64,000 bases of DNA from UBA2883 sp964017965. Its GTDB lineage: Bacteria; Cyanobacteriota; Vampirovibrionia; Gastranaerophilales; Gastranaerophilaceae. The notes below the pieces were generated by a model. That model saw only the letters and a program-made list of their open reading frames with translations. It ran no database searches and was not told the origin of the DNA. The stretch spans positions 1-64,000 of the forward strand of contig CAXHNV010000006.1 in the NCBI GenBank assembly GCA_964017965.1, read 5' to 3'. Made by a program: the position numbers and the translations under genes. Below are positions 17,907-27,086 of this stretch, piece by piece; the stretch's first letter is position 1; the number at the start of each line of letters is the position of its first letter.

Positions 17907-20189
17907 TTATTCGGCAGAATTGTTTTGTACTTTATACCCGCAGCCCCTGTTTGAACATTCAATAACTTCACCGCTTTTTAAAGTACGTTTAGTCAATAAC
18001 GAACCACAATTTGGACATTTTTCACCAGTAGGTTCGTTCCATAAAACAAAATCACATTCCGGATACTTATTACATCCAAAGAATACAACCCCGCGTTTAG
18101 ATTTACGTTCGATAATCTCGCCCTTTTCACACTTAGGACAAGTTACGCCCGTAGTCTTAACAATACTCTTTCTGTCCTTACATTTTTCGCATTCTGTATA
18201 TCTTCCGTACGGTCCGAGTTTTATATACAAATCACCGCCGCATTTTTCACATTTTTCTTCCGCTTTCTCTGGTGCATCAGCATTTTTAATAACGTTACCC
18301 GATTTATCCAATGAAAGAATAGTCTTACACTCAGGATACCCCGAACATCCCAGGAACTGTGAACCATATCTGCTTGTACGGACAATCATAGGTTTGCCGC
18401 AATTAGGACATTTAACATCACTCTCTACAACAACCTTTTTGGCGTTGCCCATAACCTCGTTAACAGTATCAATAAACGGGTCATAAAACTCTTGTAAAAC
18501 CTCGTTCCAAACAGCTTTCTTATCAGCAATCAAGTCGAGTTTTTCTTCCATACCTGCAGTAAACGCATAGTCCATAATATCCGTAAACTGTGAAACTAAC
18601 TGCCGAGAAACAGTCTTACCTAAAAACGTAGGGAACAAAGCCTTATCCTGTTTTTCAACATACTGTCTTTGCTGAATCTTAGTAATAATACTTGCATAAG
18701 TAGACGGACGTCCGATACCATACTCTTCCAACGCCTTAACAAGAGAAGCTTCGCTATATCTTGGAGGCGGTTGAGTAAAGTGCTGTTTCGGCATAACATC
18801 ATGTCTGATTAAATTATCGCCCTCTGACAAATCCGGTATCTTAGCAGCTTCTGAATCCTCATTATCCTTATAAAGCTTCAAGAACCCGTCAAACAGTACT
18901 TTGCTGGTACCAGTCTTGAGTTCACAATCGCCCGCAGTAATCTCAACACTCTTATTCGCAATCTTAGCTGCTGCCATTTGAGAAGACATAAATTTGTTCC
19001 AGATAAGTCTGTATAAATTGTACTGGTCCTTATCCAAATAAGGTTTAATGCTTTCAGGAGTGCGCTCAGGATAAGAAGGTCTGATAGCTTCGTGAGCGTC
19101 CTGTACGTTCTTTTTAGCCTTACCGTATACATTTGGTTTTGCAGGATAATACTTCTCACCGTAATTAGCTAAAATAAAGTCCTTAGCCATAACCTGAGCA
19201 TCTTCAGAAACCCTTACACTATCCGTTCTCATATAAGTAATCAAACCGACAGGGGTGCCGTCAATCTCAATACCTTCATAAAGCTTCTGAGCTACCTGCA
19301 TTGTCTTTGAAACGCCAAAATTCAATTTTGAACTTGCTTCTCTTTGCAAAGTAGAAGTAATAAAAGGAGCCGTAGGTTTTCTGGTTGTTTCACGTTTAGA
19401 AACCTTTGTAACCACATACTCCAAACCGTCCTGCTCTAATATAGCTTTGAGTTTTAACGCCTCTTCTTCGTTGTTAATATCAATCTTGCTGCCTACATAT
19501 TTAGCTAGCTCTGCCTCAAATACCTTGCCGTCTTTCTCCAATTGAACCGTAATCGTCCAGTATTCAACAGGTACAAATGCGTCAATCTCTTCTTCTCTTT
19601 CACAAATCATCCTTAGAGCAACCGACTGAACACGACCAGCAGACAAATGATAATTACCCAACTGCTTCCATAAAACAGGGCTCAATCTGAAACCTACAAG
19701 TTTATCCAAAATCTGACGGGTCTGCTGTGCCTTAACCTTGTCCATATCAATCTGTCTTGAATGTTCAACAGCATACTTAACCGCCTTTGGAGTAATTTCG
19801 TTAAACTCGATTCTGTAAATCTTTTCATCAGGCACCTTCAAAATCTCTTTTACGTGCCACGCTATCGCCTCTCCCTCACGGTCAGGGTCGGATGCGAGAT
19901 AAATCTTGTCAGCAGATTTTGCTAACGTATTTAGTTTTGAAACAACTTTTTTCTTTTCAGGTAATATAACAAATGAAGGCTCGAACTTATTCTTAATATC
20001 AAACCCTAGCTCGTTCTTTGAAGACAAATCCCTAACGTGTCCGTAACTTGCTTCAATAGTATAATTTGAACCTAATATCTTTTTAATAGTTTTAGATTTT
20101 GCAGGAGACTCAACGATAACTAATGCCTTGTCACCTGACTTGGCTTTAGTGGATTTTGTAGTTTTAGATTTTGCTTTCGTAGGGCTCAT
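17907..20189 (-). CDS. topA: DNA topoisomerase I (type IA)
   Basis: 760 aa. A Lys/Thr/Ser-rich leader of about 22 residues precedes the Toprim domain (VIVESPAKSKTIKKILG, then SDPDREGEAIAWH). The catalytic Tyr lies near residue 318 in GLITYMRTDS. The C-terminus has four zinc ribbons of CPxC type (about residues 600-755). It relaxes negative supercoils through a 5'-phosphotyrosine link. The start overlaps the dprA stop by 4 bp, a dprA-topA pairing found in many bacteria. Confidence 0.97.
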   Translation of the reverse strand: MSPTKAKSKTTKSTKAKSGDKALVIVESPAKSKTIKKILGSNYTIEASYGHVRDLSSKNELGFDIKNKFEPSFVILPEKKKVVSKLNTLAKSADKIYLASDPDREGEAIAWHVKEILKVPDEKIYRIEFNEITPKAVKYAVEHSRQIDMDKVKAQQTRQILDKLVGFRLSPVLWKQLGNYHLSAGRVQSVALRMICEREEEIDAFVPVEYWTITVQLEKDGKVFEAELAKYVGSKIDINNEEEALKLKAILEQDGLEYVVTKVSKRETTRKPTAPFITSTLQREASSKLNFGVSKTMQVAQKLYEGIEIDGTPVGLITYMRTDSVRVSEDAQVMAKDFILANYGEKYYPAKPNVYGKAKKNVQDAHEAIRPSYPERTPESIKPYLDKDQYNLYRLIWNKFMSSQMAAAKIANKSVEITAGDCELKTGTSKVLFDGFLKLYKDNEDSEAAKIPDLSEGDNLIRHDVMPKQHFTQPPPRYSEASLVKALEEYGIGRPSTYASIITKIQQRQYVEKQDKALFPTFLGKTVSRQLVSQFTDIMDYAFTAGMEEKLDLIADKKAVWNEVLQEFYDPFIDTVNEVMGNAKKVVVESDVKCPNCGKPMIVRTSRYGSQFLGCSGYPECKTILSLDKSGNVIKNADAPEKAEEKCEKCGGDLYIKLGPYGRYTECEKCKDRKSIVKTTGVTCPKCEKGEIIERKSKRGVVFFGCNKYPECDFVLWNEPTGEKCPNCGSLLTKRTLKSGEVIECSNRGCGYKVQNNSAE

Positions 20190-21292
20190 CGTTTCTTATA
20201 CCTATCTCCTAAACTCTGTTCTATTACCCCGTTTAATTCTAATTTTGTTAAAGCCATAAGTAAACCCTCTGTCGAAATTCCTGTCAAACTCTGAATCTCA
20301 TCAAAAGTTTTAGGCTCTATATCTATTGTATAAAGAATTTTTTTATCGTCAATCGTTAAACCGCTATTTTCGCCATTTTCTTCAATATCTGTTACATCAA
20401 AAAGAGTTTGCTGCTTGTTATTAACCCAACTCATAGCTTCCAATACGTCTTCCCCGCATGTAACCATTGCAGCACCGGTCTTCAACAACTTATAAACCCC
20501 TTCAGTATTCGGATTGGTAATCAGACCGGGAATACACATCAACTCTCGACCCTGTTCCAGAGCTAAATTAGCCGTAATCAAAGCTCCGCTCTTCAATGCC
20601 GCCTCAACTACAAGCGTACCATAAGACAAACCGGAAACAATCCTGTTTCTTTGCGGGAACCGAAAAGGTAAAGGCTCAAACGTCGGATAATACTCTGACA
20701 TAACAGCACCGCACCCGCCTATAATCTTTTCATACAAAGCCTTATTTGAAGCAGGATAAATATGGTTCAATCCGCTGCCAATTACCCCGATAGTTTTCAA
20801 ATTATTCTCAAGAGCAAACTCATGCGCTGCCGTATCAGCACCTGCAGCAAGACCCGACACAACACACATATCAGTGTTCAAAAAGTCTTTCATAACCTTC
20901 TTTAAGCTATCTTTACCGTTATGAGATAACCGTCTTGAACCGATAACAGCAAGTGTCCGCTCTAAATTACAACCCGATAAATCCCCCTTATAATAAAGTA
21001 CAGCAGGCGGGTCATCAATATTCTTAAGCATATAAGGATAGTCACTATCCTCATAAGTCAAAATCTTTATTCCGCGCTCAACTACGTATTCATAAACCTT
21101 GTTAACATCTACCTTCCTACGCAGCTCAAGAAAACGCTTAACCTTCTTTACAGGCATATCAGGGATGGCTAATTCCGCTTCACTTGCCTCAAATGCTAAC
21201 CTAATATCCCCAAATCTTTTATATAGTGTAATTATAAATCCGGAATCAATTTCTTCCATCGAAGAAAAGGCTACCCAATATTTTCTGTTCAT
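20186..21292 (-). CDS. dprA: DNA-processing protein A
   Basis: 368 aa. N-terminal helical (SAM/HhH-like) region, then the Rossmann fold with GSRRLS (about 117), SGLAAGADTAAHEFAL (about 145-160) and GSGLNHIYP, and a C-terminal winged helix (about 305-365). DprA binds incoming single-stranded DNA and loads RecA during natural transformation. With comEC at 1-305 and pilD at 8490 it makes transformation ability plausible. It overlaps both its neighbours by 4 bp. Confidence 0.95.
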   Translation of the reverse strand: MNRKYWVAFSSMEEIDSGFIITLYKRFGDIRLAFEASEAELAIPDMPVKKVKRFLELRRKVDVNKVYEYVVERGIKILTYEDSDYPYMLKNIDDPPAVLYYKGDLSGCNLERTLAVIGSRRLSHNGKDSLKKVMKDFLNTDMCVVSGLAAGADTAAHEFALENNLKTIGVIGSGLNHIYPASNKALYEKIIGGCGAVMSEYYPTFEPLPFRFPQRNRIVSGLSYGTLVVEAALKSGALITANLALEQGRELMCIPGLITNPNTEGVYKLLKTGAAMVTCGEDVLEAMSWVNNKQQTLFDVTDIEENGENSGLTIDDKKILYTIDIEPKTFDEIQSLTGISTEGLLMALTKLELNGVIEQSLGDRYKKR

Positions 21293-22056
21293 AACTTAGC
21301 TTTAATTCTTTCAATCAAAGTGTTTACATTATTACGCTCTTCATCAGGAATATCAAGCTTTATATAATCACTGAAAAACTCAATCGCATCAGCATACTCT
21401 TCTCTAGCTAAGAATAATACCCCTAACTTTTTATAAGGCATAGGGAATTTTGTATTGATAGCGTTAGCTTTCAAATAGTTTGAAATCGCCTTGTCAACCT
21501 CATTATTAGCTTCATAAGCCTGTGCAAGATAATAATATAAAAACTCGTTGTTTTCTTTATACTCAATTACGTTCTCAAAGTTTGAAATAGCGTCCTCATA
21601 ATTACCCAACTCGAACTGAACTCTACCCATATCATAATACGCGTCATAATTCTCAGGTTGAGCATCCAATATTTTTTCAAGCTCCGTAATTGCCATATCG
21701 TATCTTGAATCCTCTATATAAACCCTTGCAAGAAGATGAGCAATAACATAATTATCAGTCATCTCATAACTGCCGCGTTCTAAAACACCGATAGCACCCG
21801 ATAAATCGCCGTGTTTATAATACAAATCAGACAAATTTATATAAGTCTGCGGTATCTCAGGATTCAACTTAATTGACTTTGTATAAGATTTTTCAGCGTT
21901 TTCAAAATCACCGAGCTTAGCATAAGCAAGACCCATATTATTATAAACCTCAGCGTTGTCCTCTTCGTGTTCAAGTACACTACTGAAAGCGTCAATAGCT
22001 TCCTTATACTCACCTTTTTTATATAGCTCTATAGCTCTATCCAATATCTCTGACAT
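21289..22056 (-). CDS. TPR-repeat protein
   Basis: 255 aa made of about seven tetratricopeptide repeats (for example AEVYNNMGLAYAKLGDFENA, residues 35-54). No signal peptide or membrane segment, so it is probably cytoplasmic. It lies between the LptA-like gene (2-nt gap) and dprA (4-nt overlap), which makes it part of the lpt-dprA-topA transcript. Partner proteins are unknown. Confidence 0.88.
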   Translation of the reverse strand: MSEILDRAIELYKKGEYKEAIDAFSSVLEHEEDNAEVYNNMGLAYAKLGDFENAEKSYTKSIKLNPEIPQTYINLSDLYYKHGDLSGAIGVLERGSYEMTDNYVIAHLLARVYIEDSRYDMAITELEKILDAQPENYDAYYDMGRVQFELGNYEDAISNFENVIEYKENNEFLYYYLAQAYEANNEVDKAISNYLKANAINTKFPMPYKKLGVLFLAREEYADAIEFFSDYIKLDIPDEERNNVNTLIERIKAKL

Positions 22057-22058
22057 AA

Positions 22059-23033
22059 CTAAAACCCTGCCTTTTGAGTAGATACACCCGCCTGATGAAT
22101 AATAGTTCTTACATTACCCTCAGCCATAAAGTTCTTAGGCTCGATAATAATCTTAATCTTATCAGCAGAAATCTCTTTCTCATTTTGTCTGATAGTAGAA
22201 CGTCCCATTAAATAAACTTCATTCATCTTATTAGTAACTTTATCAGGATAAGCAACTACCTTAGGTCCTTTAGCAAAGTAATCATCATACCACGCCTTAA
22301 CATTACCGTTACCAACAAATATACCGTCCAACTGACTGTAATTCTGATAGTTAGCCTTCAAGATAAATTCCTTGCCGTTATCCAAAACAGTGGTAGTAGT
22401 AGCATTACCAATTGCAGTCATCTGCTTTGAAGGTGCATCATAAACAAACTTATTCGCTATCAAATGATGTTTTGCCTGGTCTATCTTCGCTCTGCTCTGT
22501 AACTCAATACGTTTAAGTTCACCCTTGCCGGTTGTAGCAATAACAGCCTTATCAGCAAAAGCTCTGATATCTTTATATTTGATAGCCACAGAACCCGTAG
22601 CTGTCATAAGATTTGTTTTTAAATCGTATTCCTGACAATCAGCATTTATAACCGCTACAGGTGTCTTACCCTCAGTAATAATAGTCTGAGTATCACCCTC
22701 TGCCTTGATAACCTTGTTCAACAATGAAAACTTCAAAATATTAGCCTTAACTTCACGTTTCTTGTTGTTCTTAACCTCGTAAGCATAAGGTTTGTTATAA
22801 ATAGTAGCCGTATCCAATCTGTTATTCTTATCAACCGTAATATCAGCATTATCACCAACACAATGAATATCGCCGTACTTAACATTAACTCCACCGTCAA
22901 ACTTAATCTTGTTATCTGTTTCAGAAAAAGTCTGTGTCTTAGAGTCAATAACCAAATCCTCAGCAATAACACCAATAGTGCATAAAACTAAAACTAATAT
23001 AGAAAATATTATTAAAAATTTCTTCTTATCCAT
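22059..23033 (-). CDS. LptA/OstA-like LPS transport protein
   Basis: 324 aa. Residues 1-24 are a signal peptide or N-terminal anchor. The rest is a repeated beta-strand pattern typical of the OstA/LptA jellyroll, starting LVIDSKTQTFSETDNKIKFDGGV and recurring with KIRAFADKA-like and ATGSVAIK units. It is longer than E. coli LptA (about 185 aa), giving roughly two OstA units that could extend the periplasmic bridge for LPS. It lies 11 bp after the LptC-like gene, as in other diderms. Confidence 0.85.
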   Translation of the reverse strand: MDKKKFLIIFSILVLVLCTIGVIAEDLVIDSKTQTFSETDNKIKFDGGVNVKYGDIHCVGDNADITVDKNNRLDTATIYNKPYAYEVKNNKKREVKANILKFSLLNKVIKAEGDTQTIITEGKTPVAVINADCQEYDLKTNLMTATGSVAIKYKDIRAFADKAVIATTGKGELKRIELQSRAKIDQAKHHLIANKFVYDAPSKQMTAIGNATTTTVLDNGKEFILKANYQNYSQLDGIFVGNGNVKAWYDDYFAKGPKVVAYPDKVTNKMNEVYLMGRSTIRQNEKEISADKIKIIIEPKNFMAEGNVRTIIHQAGVSTQKAGF

Positions 23034-23044
23034 ACAATTCCCTT

Positions 23045-23653
23045 CTAATTATAAAGTGTTGAACAAGTTGTTCCCATTATCTTGAAATGCGAATACTCAG
23101 AATCAATCACAGCTTTTTGAGCCGTAGCCTTAAAAGAATTCTTTCTGTTTATTTTCACATTTCCCTGAATATCTAAAGTCTTTGTCTTAATATCATAAAT
23201 CAACTTGTCAGCCACTAACGAAGTTTCATCCTTAAGCACAACAAAAACATTATCATACAATATTATTTCCTGAGTTTCTTCATTATACAACCCATGTGTA
23301 GATTCAAAACTCATCTCTACAGCATTATCCCTATAAAAATTTCCCACAATATTAGTCAAATTAGCAACCTTATGGTCGCTGCTATATTGACCGGTTTCAC
23401 CAAAAATCTCCCAAAATTTTTGACCGTCTTTTGTCTCAGTTAAAATCATACTTGAAACGTGAAGCTCTTGCTTATCACCGGTAGATTTTACCATACTTCT
23501 GTTAAAATTACCGGTAATAACACCCGCAGATATAAACGCCCATATAAGTATCATCGAAATAACAACAGCAATGAAAAAATACGCCCTCTGACGTTTATCC
23601 ATTTTGTCCCATCTCGGTTTAACTTTTGCAATAATTTTCTTAAGGAATTCCAT
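23045..23653 (-). CDS. lptC: LptC-like LPS export protein
   Basis: 202 aa. A single transmembrane helix (about residues 25-46, FFIAVVISMILIWAFISAG) anchors a periplasmic beta-rich domain: SSMILTETKDGQKFWEIFGETG and LVADKLIYDIKTKTLDIQGNVKI are typical LptC signatures. It couples the LptB2FG transporter to LptA at the inner membrane. First gene of the minus-strand run down to 15022. The next gene upstream is divergent, so a promoter for this operon should lie in 23654-23754. Confidence 0.87.
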   Translation of the reverse strand: MEFLKKIIAKVKPRWDKMDKRQRAYFFIAVVISMILIWAFISAGVITGNFNRSMVKSTGDKQELHVSSMILTETKDGQKFWEIFGETGQYSSDHKVANLTNIVGNFYRDNAVEMSFESTHGLYNEETQEIILYDNVFVVLKDETSLVADKLIYDIKTKTLDIQGNVKINRKNSFKATAQKAVIDSEYSHFKIMGTTCSTLYN

Positions 23654-23754
23654 AAAAATATTCTATCACATAAATACATTATTTGTAGGATGTATTGCCA
23701 TGCCCTATTTGATATATTAAATTCGGGTACTTATTATTTAATGGGAGAGGAGTT

Positions 23755-23961
23755 ATGCTTCAGGAAGCATTTTATCCGCAAACAGACGGTGAATTGTCTA
23801 ATTCTATTACTCAGAACTGGACTGAACAAGCACTGGAATGCTATAACCTTAATGGAAATTGCAAAAATTGCTCAATTTCTAAAGGTAACTATTCGTTTGT
23901 TTGCCAGATGCCAAAAGTTGTTGAAATCCTAAAAACACTTTACGGCGAACCAAAAGTATAA
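23755..23961 (+). CDS. Small Cys-rich protein, possible metal or Fe-S binding
   Basis: 68 aa with a GGAGAGGAG ribosome site. The centre reads CYNLNGNCKNCSISKG...CQMP: cysteines at about 29, 36, 39 and 50. Four cysteines in a 22-residue span suggest a zinc or Fe-S site. No signal peptide. A clear terminator follows, so it is a single-gene transcript. Function unknown. Confidence 0.65.
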   Translation: MLQEAFYPQTDGELSNSITQNWTEQALECYNLNGNCKNCSISKGNYSFVCQMPKVVEILKTLYGEPKV

Positions 23962-23984
23962 ATCATAAACCTATACAAAAAGAA

Positions 23985-24012
23985 AAATCGGCTTTCACCG
24001 ATTTCGTTTTGT
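23985..24012 (+). terminator. Intrinsic terminator
   Basis: AAATCGG and CCGATTT form a 7-bp stem, followed by CGTTTTGTTG and a T-rich tract. It ends the small Cys-rich gene. The remaining bases up to 24131 show no further gene. Confidence 0.65.
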
Positions 24013-24131
24013 TGTCTTTTTTTTCATTTAATCAACTCGTCATCCATTAAAATACACACCATCACTCAACTTCTCACGGGAATGAAAAGAATTCGCGCCT
24101 GAATCCGCGCTACTCAAGCGCACGTTGTTAG

Positions 24132-24374
24132 TTAAACTTCCACAAATAATCTTTGACCGACAATATTTGGCTTGTTGTTGTAATATCCAGCGAAATAACC
24201 GCCGCTTACCGGTCTGTTTTGCGCATAAGTCGCAAACCTTCCTCTTGATGACACAAACGGATTCGCAAACGGATTACCGCCGCTTACACTGCTTGTTGTC
24301 TGTGTTGTTGTCACTGCCGGTGCATTTGTATTTTGCACAAATGCGTTTGTTAATAAACTCACAAGTCCTGCCAT
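24132..24374 (-). CDS. Small Asn/Gly/Thr-rich hypothetical protein
   Basis: 80 aa, low complexity in the middle (TTTQTTSSVSGG) and aromatic/Gly-rich towards the end (GGYFAGYY). It starts with a short hydrophobic stretch (GLVSLLTNAF) that is too short for a clear signal peptide. A perfect HLR1-type site lies 85 bp upstream of the start. Function unknown; open frame, ribosome site AAAGG and upstream site support expression. Confidence 0.5.
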   Translation of the reverse strand: MAGLVSLLTNAFVQNTNAPAVTTTQTTSSVSGGNPFANPFVSSRGRFATYAQNRPVSGGYFAGYYNNKPNIVGQRLFVEV

Positions 24375-24458
24375 AATATCAAACCTTTATTTTATCAAAC
24401 CTTTCAATATCTTATTTAATAATTATTTTTCATAAGTCAAAAATAATTACGGCAGTAA

Positions 24459-24476
24459 TTTACATTTCTTTACAAT
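24459..24476. promoter_or_regulatory. HLR1-like site, copy 2
   Basis: Plus strand reads TTTACATT-TC-TTTACAAT, an exact HLR1 consensus match. It lies 85 bp upstream of the small gene 24132-24374 (minus). On the minus strand, a TTGACT -35-like box lies about 20 bp downstream of the site, so a bound regulator would sit just upstream of the polymerase, an activator-like position. Confidence 0.5.
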
Positions 24477-24507
24477 AATTCCAAAATCTCCACTAAATAA
24501 GGGAGAA

Positions 24508-25635
24508 CTATTCTTCCAATAAACGCATCATCGCCCTTGAAGATTGGTCGTAGCTCCTTACATACTCAACACTTCCGTCAAAGTTTGAAACATTAGGAAC
24601 AGGAAAATATTTACTCGTCTCATCAATGTATGCTGTAAAAACTCTCTTATCTGTAGACAGACCTGTCTTTTCAGCGGCAGTTAAGGATTTTGCATTTATA
24701 ACCTTAAGCGCCTTAATTAATTCTTTTTGTTTCTCTACCGGTAACAAATCATGATACTCTCGCATCAAAGCAAAATCAGATATAACCGCTACCATATCCA
24801 TATACGAATTTTGATGTACCGGTTTATCTTTTGCAAAGAAATCTATAATACTTAATTTTTCGTTCTCCATATCAACCATTAAATTGTTAGGGTTGATACT
24901 GTCAACTTTATACCCACGAATCCTATCGTGTTCATATTTCGGCACCGTATCCAAAAATTTAATCTGACCTGCCAAATCATCAAAAGCAGACTGTTTCATT
25001 CTTGAAATTCCAACCATAGAATCATAATAATGCTCTGCCTGTTCTACTGTTACTTGTTTTGGAGACTTAACTGTCTCATCCCAAATAATAGACGTCCAGT
25101 TAGGAGTAGAATGAGGTTTACCTTTAATTTTATTAAGAACCAGAATTCTATTATTTTCAGGGTTCTCCCATACAGGTTGCCCGAAGTTTCTGCTGCCCAG
25201 TGCACCAATCCTAAAATCACTCTTAGAATTTTGGTTCAAAACTTTCATCACATACTTATCTGTAAAAGGTAATCTATAAACACTGGAATTAGCACCCCTT
25301 CCGTGCAACAATTCAGGATTTGGATTCGCCATCATCGATAAGAATTGTTCGTAATTATCTTTTTTACCGGCTATAACCGCTTTCAAGTCGTTTGGCAACG
25401 ATTCTGTAATTGTATTAAACGGTAAAACCCTGCAGCACAAAGGATTTTGTATATTTTTAGCATGTTTTGCAATATACATTCCTGACGCAACTGTCGCCAT
25501 CCCCGCAATAAAATATGCACAATTTTTTGCAACTGTTTTATTCTTCTTAACGTTTTTATCTTGTTGTGATTGTTGAATGCCTTTAGTATTCAGTGAATAA
25601 GACCTTAACACACCACTACCCACAGGTGTTACCAT
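24508..25635 (-). CDS. Membrane-anchored protein-kinase/APH-like protein
   Basis: 375 aa from the ATG at 25635 (GAGG upstream; the 20-codon longer version lacks a ribosome site). One transmembrane helix spans about 39-56. The following domain has kinase-fold marks: a Gly-rich loop HGRGANSSVY (111-120), the VMKV lysine K131, a catalytic-loop pattern DSINPNN (D245, N250) matching the DxxxxN of aminoglycoside-kinase-like enzymes, and IDFF (D265) in place of DFG. The essential residues are kept, so activity is possible. Substrate unknown. It is monocistronic and lies between an HLR1-linked small gene and an LCP gene. Confidence 0.55.
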   Translation of the reverse strand: MVTPVGSGVLRSYSLNTKGIQQSQQDKNVKKNKTVAKNCAYFIAGMATVASGMYIAKHAKNIQNPLCCRVLPFNTITESLPNDLKAVIAGKKDNYEQFLSMMANPNPELLHGRGANSSVYRLPFTDKYVMKVLNQNSKSDFRIGALGSRNFGQPVWENPENNRILVLNKIKGKPHSTPNWTSIIWDETVKSPKQVTVEQAEHYYDSMVGISRMKQSAFDDLAGQIKFLDTVPKYEHDRIRGYKVDSINPNNLMVDMENEKLSIIDFFAKDKPVHQNSYMDMVAVISDFALMREYHDLLPVEKQKELIKALKVINAKSLTAAEKTGLSTDKRVFTAYIDETSKYFPVPNVSNFDGSVEYVRSYDQSSRAMMRLLEE

Positions 25636-25728
25636 TAAAAAAACCTCACTAAAAGTCCATACATAAATATAGCAATAAACCCTTACAAAATGCAAGGGTT
25701 TTTATATTTTTGTAAATTCTATTTACTT

Positions 25729-27063
25729 CTATTTACCTGAAACAATAATCGTAAAGTCTGAACCACCCACACAATAAAGCTTCACAGGGTCGTATACATA
25801 CTGAACAGATTTCAGATAAGAAACCTTATCTTTCAAATACCTATAAAAACTGTTAGAAACATTGTTATTGTGTGCAATAAATTGAGTATGAGGTAACGCC
25901 GGCATCTGCATCATATTAACTTTATAACCTAAAGTATTTAACTGAGCCTTTAAAGCCTCTGCTTGATTCATAGTTGAAGGTGTATAAATAATACCGCCAA
26001 CAAGCTGAGCAGAATAATCAACACTTGGTTCTTCTCTATAAATCAATCGGTTTACAACATCCTGTACCTGCTCAGGATTCAAAATCCAATAGCTTATACC
26101 TCCTCTTGAATTTGGAGCACCAGGTAACATAGCTACCTGAATATTACTTTCATCGAACCCTTTCGCTAAAGCTGCAAGTTGGGTTAATTCATATACTGAC
26201 ATATCCGTCTTAATATATTTCTTAGCAATACCAACTATCTGAGGAATTTTCGAAATAACAGCAGGAGACTGTAAACGTTCTAAGAACCCTCTCAAAAACC
26301 ACTGCTGTCTTTGGGTTCTGCCAATATCACCCAAACCGTCATGTCTGAATCTCAAGTATCCAACAGATTCCTGACCTGATAATACATGATTACCTTTTTC
26401 AAGATTAATATGCAACTTACCTGCATAATCATCGTATTTCATACGTTTTTCAACATATATAGGAATACCGCCCAACGCGTCAATAACTTCCTTAACGCCG
26501 TCATCGTGCACACAAATGTATCTGTCAATCTTAATTCCAAGAGTGTCTTCAATTGTTTGTTTTGCCATATCAATACCCCCATAAGCATGAGCAGCATTAA
26601 TTTTATCAGTGCCGTGATCGCCCGGCAAATATACCTTACTATCCCTCGGGATAGATATAGCATTAACTGTATGAGAAGCAGGGTCAACATTTAACACAAT
26701 AATAGTATCCGAACGCGTACCCTTCCACGTATCACAAGCTTCGCCATTTGAATCTACACCCAACAACAAAATGTTTTGTTGTTTACCAAATAACGACCAG
26801 CTATTTGAACGTTTATGAGACTTAATTATATTACCAACCTTCAAAAGTTCCTGAGTAATAGCAGAATCTTCTCCAAAAATCCCAATCACAAGTTCATCAT
26901 TCTGTACAAACCACAGACCAAGAGCTAAAATAAAGCAAATTCCTAAAACAAACGTCAACAATGACTTCGCAAAATTAGAGGTTTCTTCCCTCTCTTCTCT
27001 TATATGTTTTAAAAAAGCAGTATATTCTTCATCCGTGTGAGAATTTTTCATTCTACTACCCAT
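25729..27063 (-). CDS. LytR-CpsA-Psr (LCP) family protein with LytR_C domain
   Basis: 444 aa. One transmembrane helix near residues 37-58. The LCP domain (about 95-265) has the conserved Arg/Asp pattern in TRSDTIIVLNVDP, ISIPRDS and GYLRFRHDG. A LytR_C domain fills about 350-440. LCP enzymes attach polyprenyl-linked glycans to peptidoglycan or protein at the outer face of the inner membrane. It lies 24 bp after gyrA on the same strand. Confidence 0.9.
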   Translation of the reverse strand: MGSRMKNSHTDEEYTAFLKHIREEREETSNFAKSLLTFVLGICFILALGLWFVQNDELVIGIFGEDSAITQELLKVGNIIKSHKRSNSWSLFGKQQNILLLGVDSNGEACDTWKGTRSDTIIVLNVDPASHTVNAISIPRDSKVYLPGDHGTDKINAAHAYGGIDMAKQTIEDTLGIKIDRYICVHDDGVKEVIDALGGIPIYVEKRMKYDDYAGKLHINLEKGNHVLSGQESVGYLRFRHDGLGDIGRTQRQQWFLRGFLERLQSPAVISKIPQIVGIAKKYIKTDMSVYELTQLAALAKGFDESNIQVAMLPGAPNSRGGISYWILNPEQVQDVVNRLIYREEPSVDYSAQLVGGIIYTPSTMNQAEALKAQLNTLGYKVNMMQMPALPHTQFIAHNNNVSNSFYRYLKDKVSYLKSVQYVYDPVKLYCVGGSDFTIIVSGK

Positions 27064-27086
27064 AAGACTCTCCGTATATTATATAA

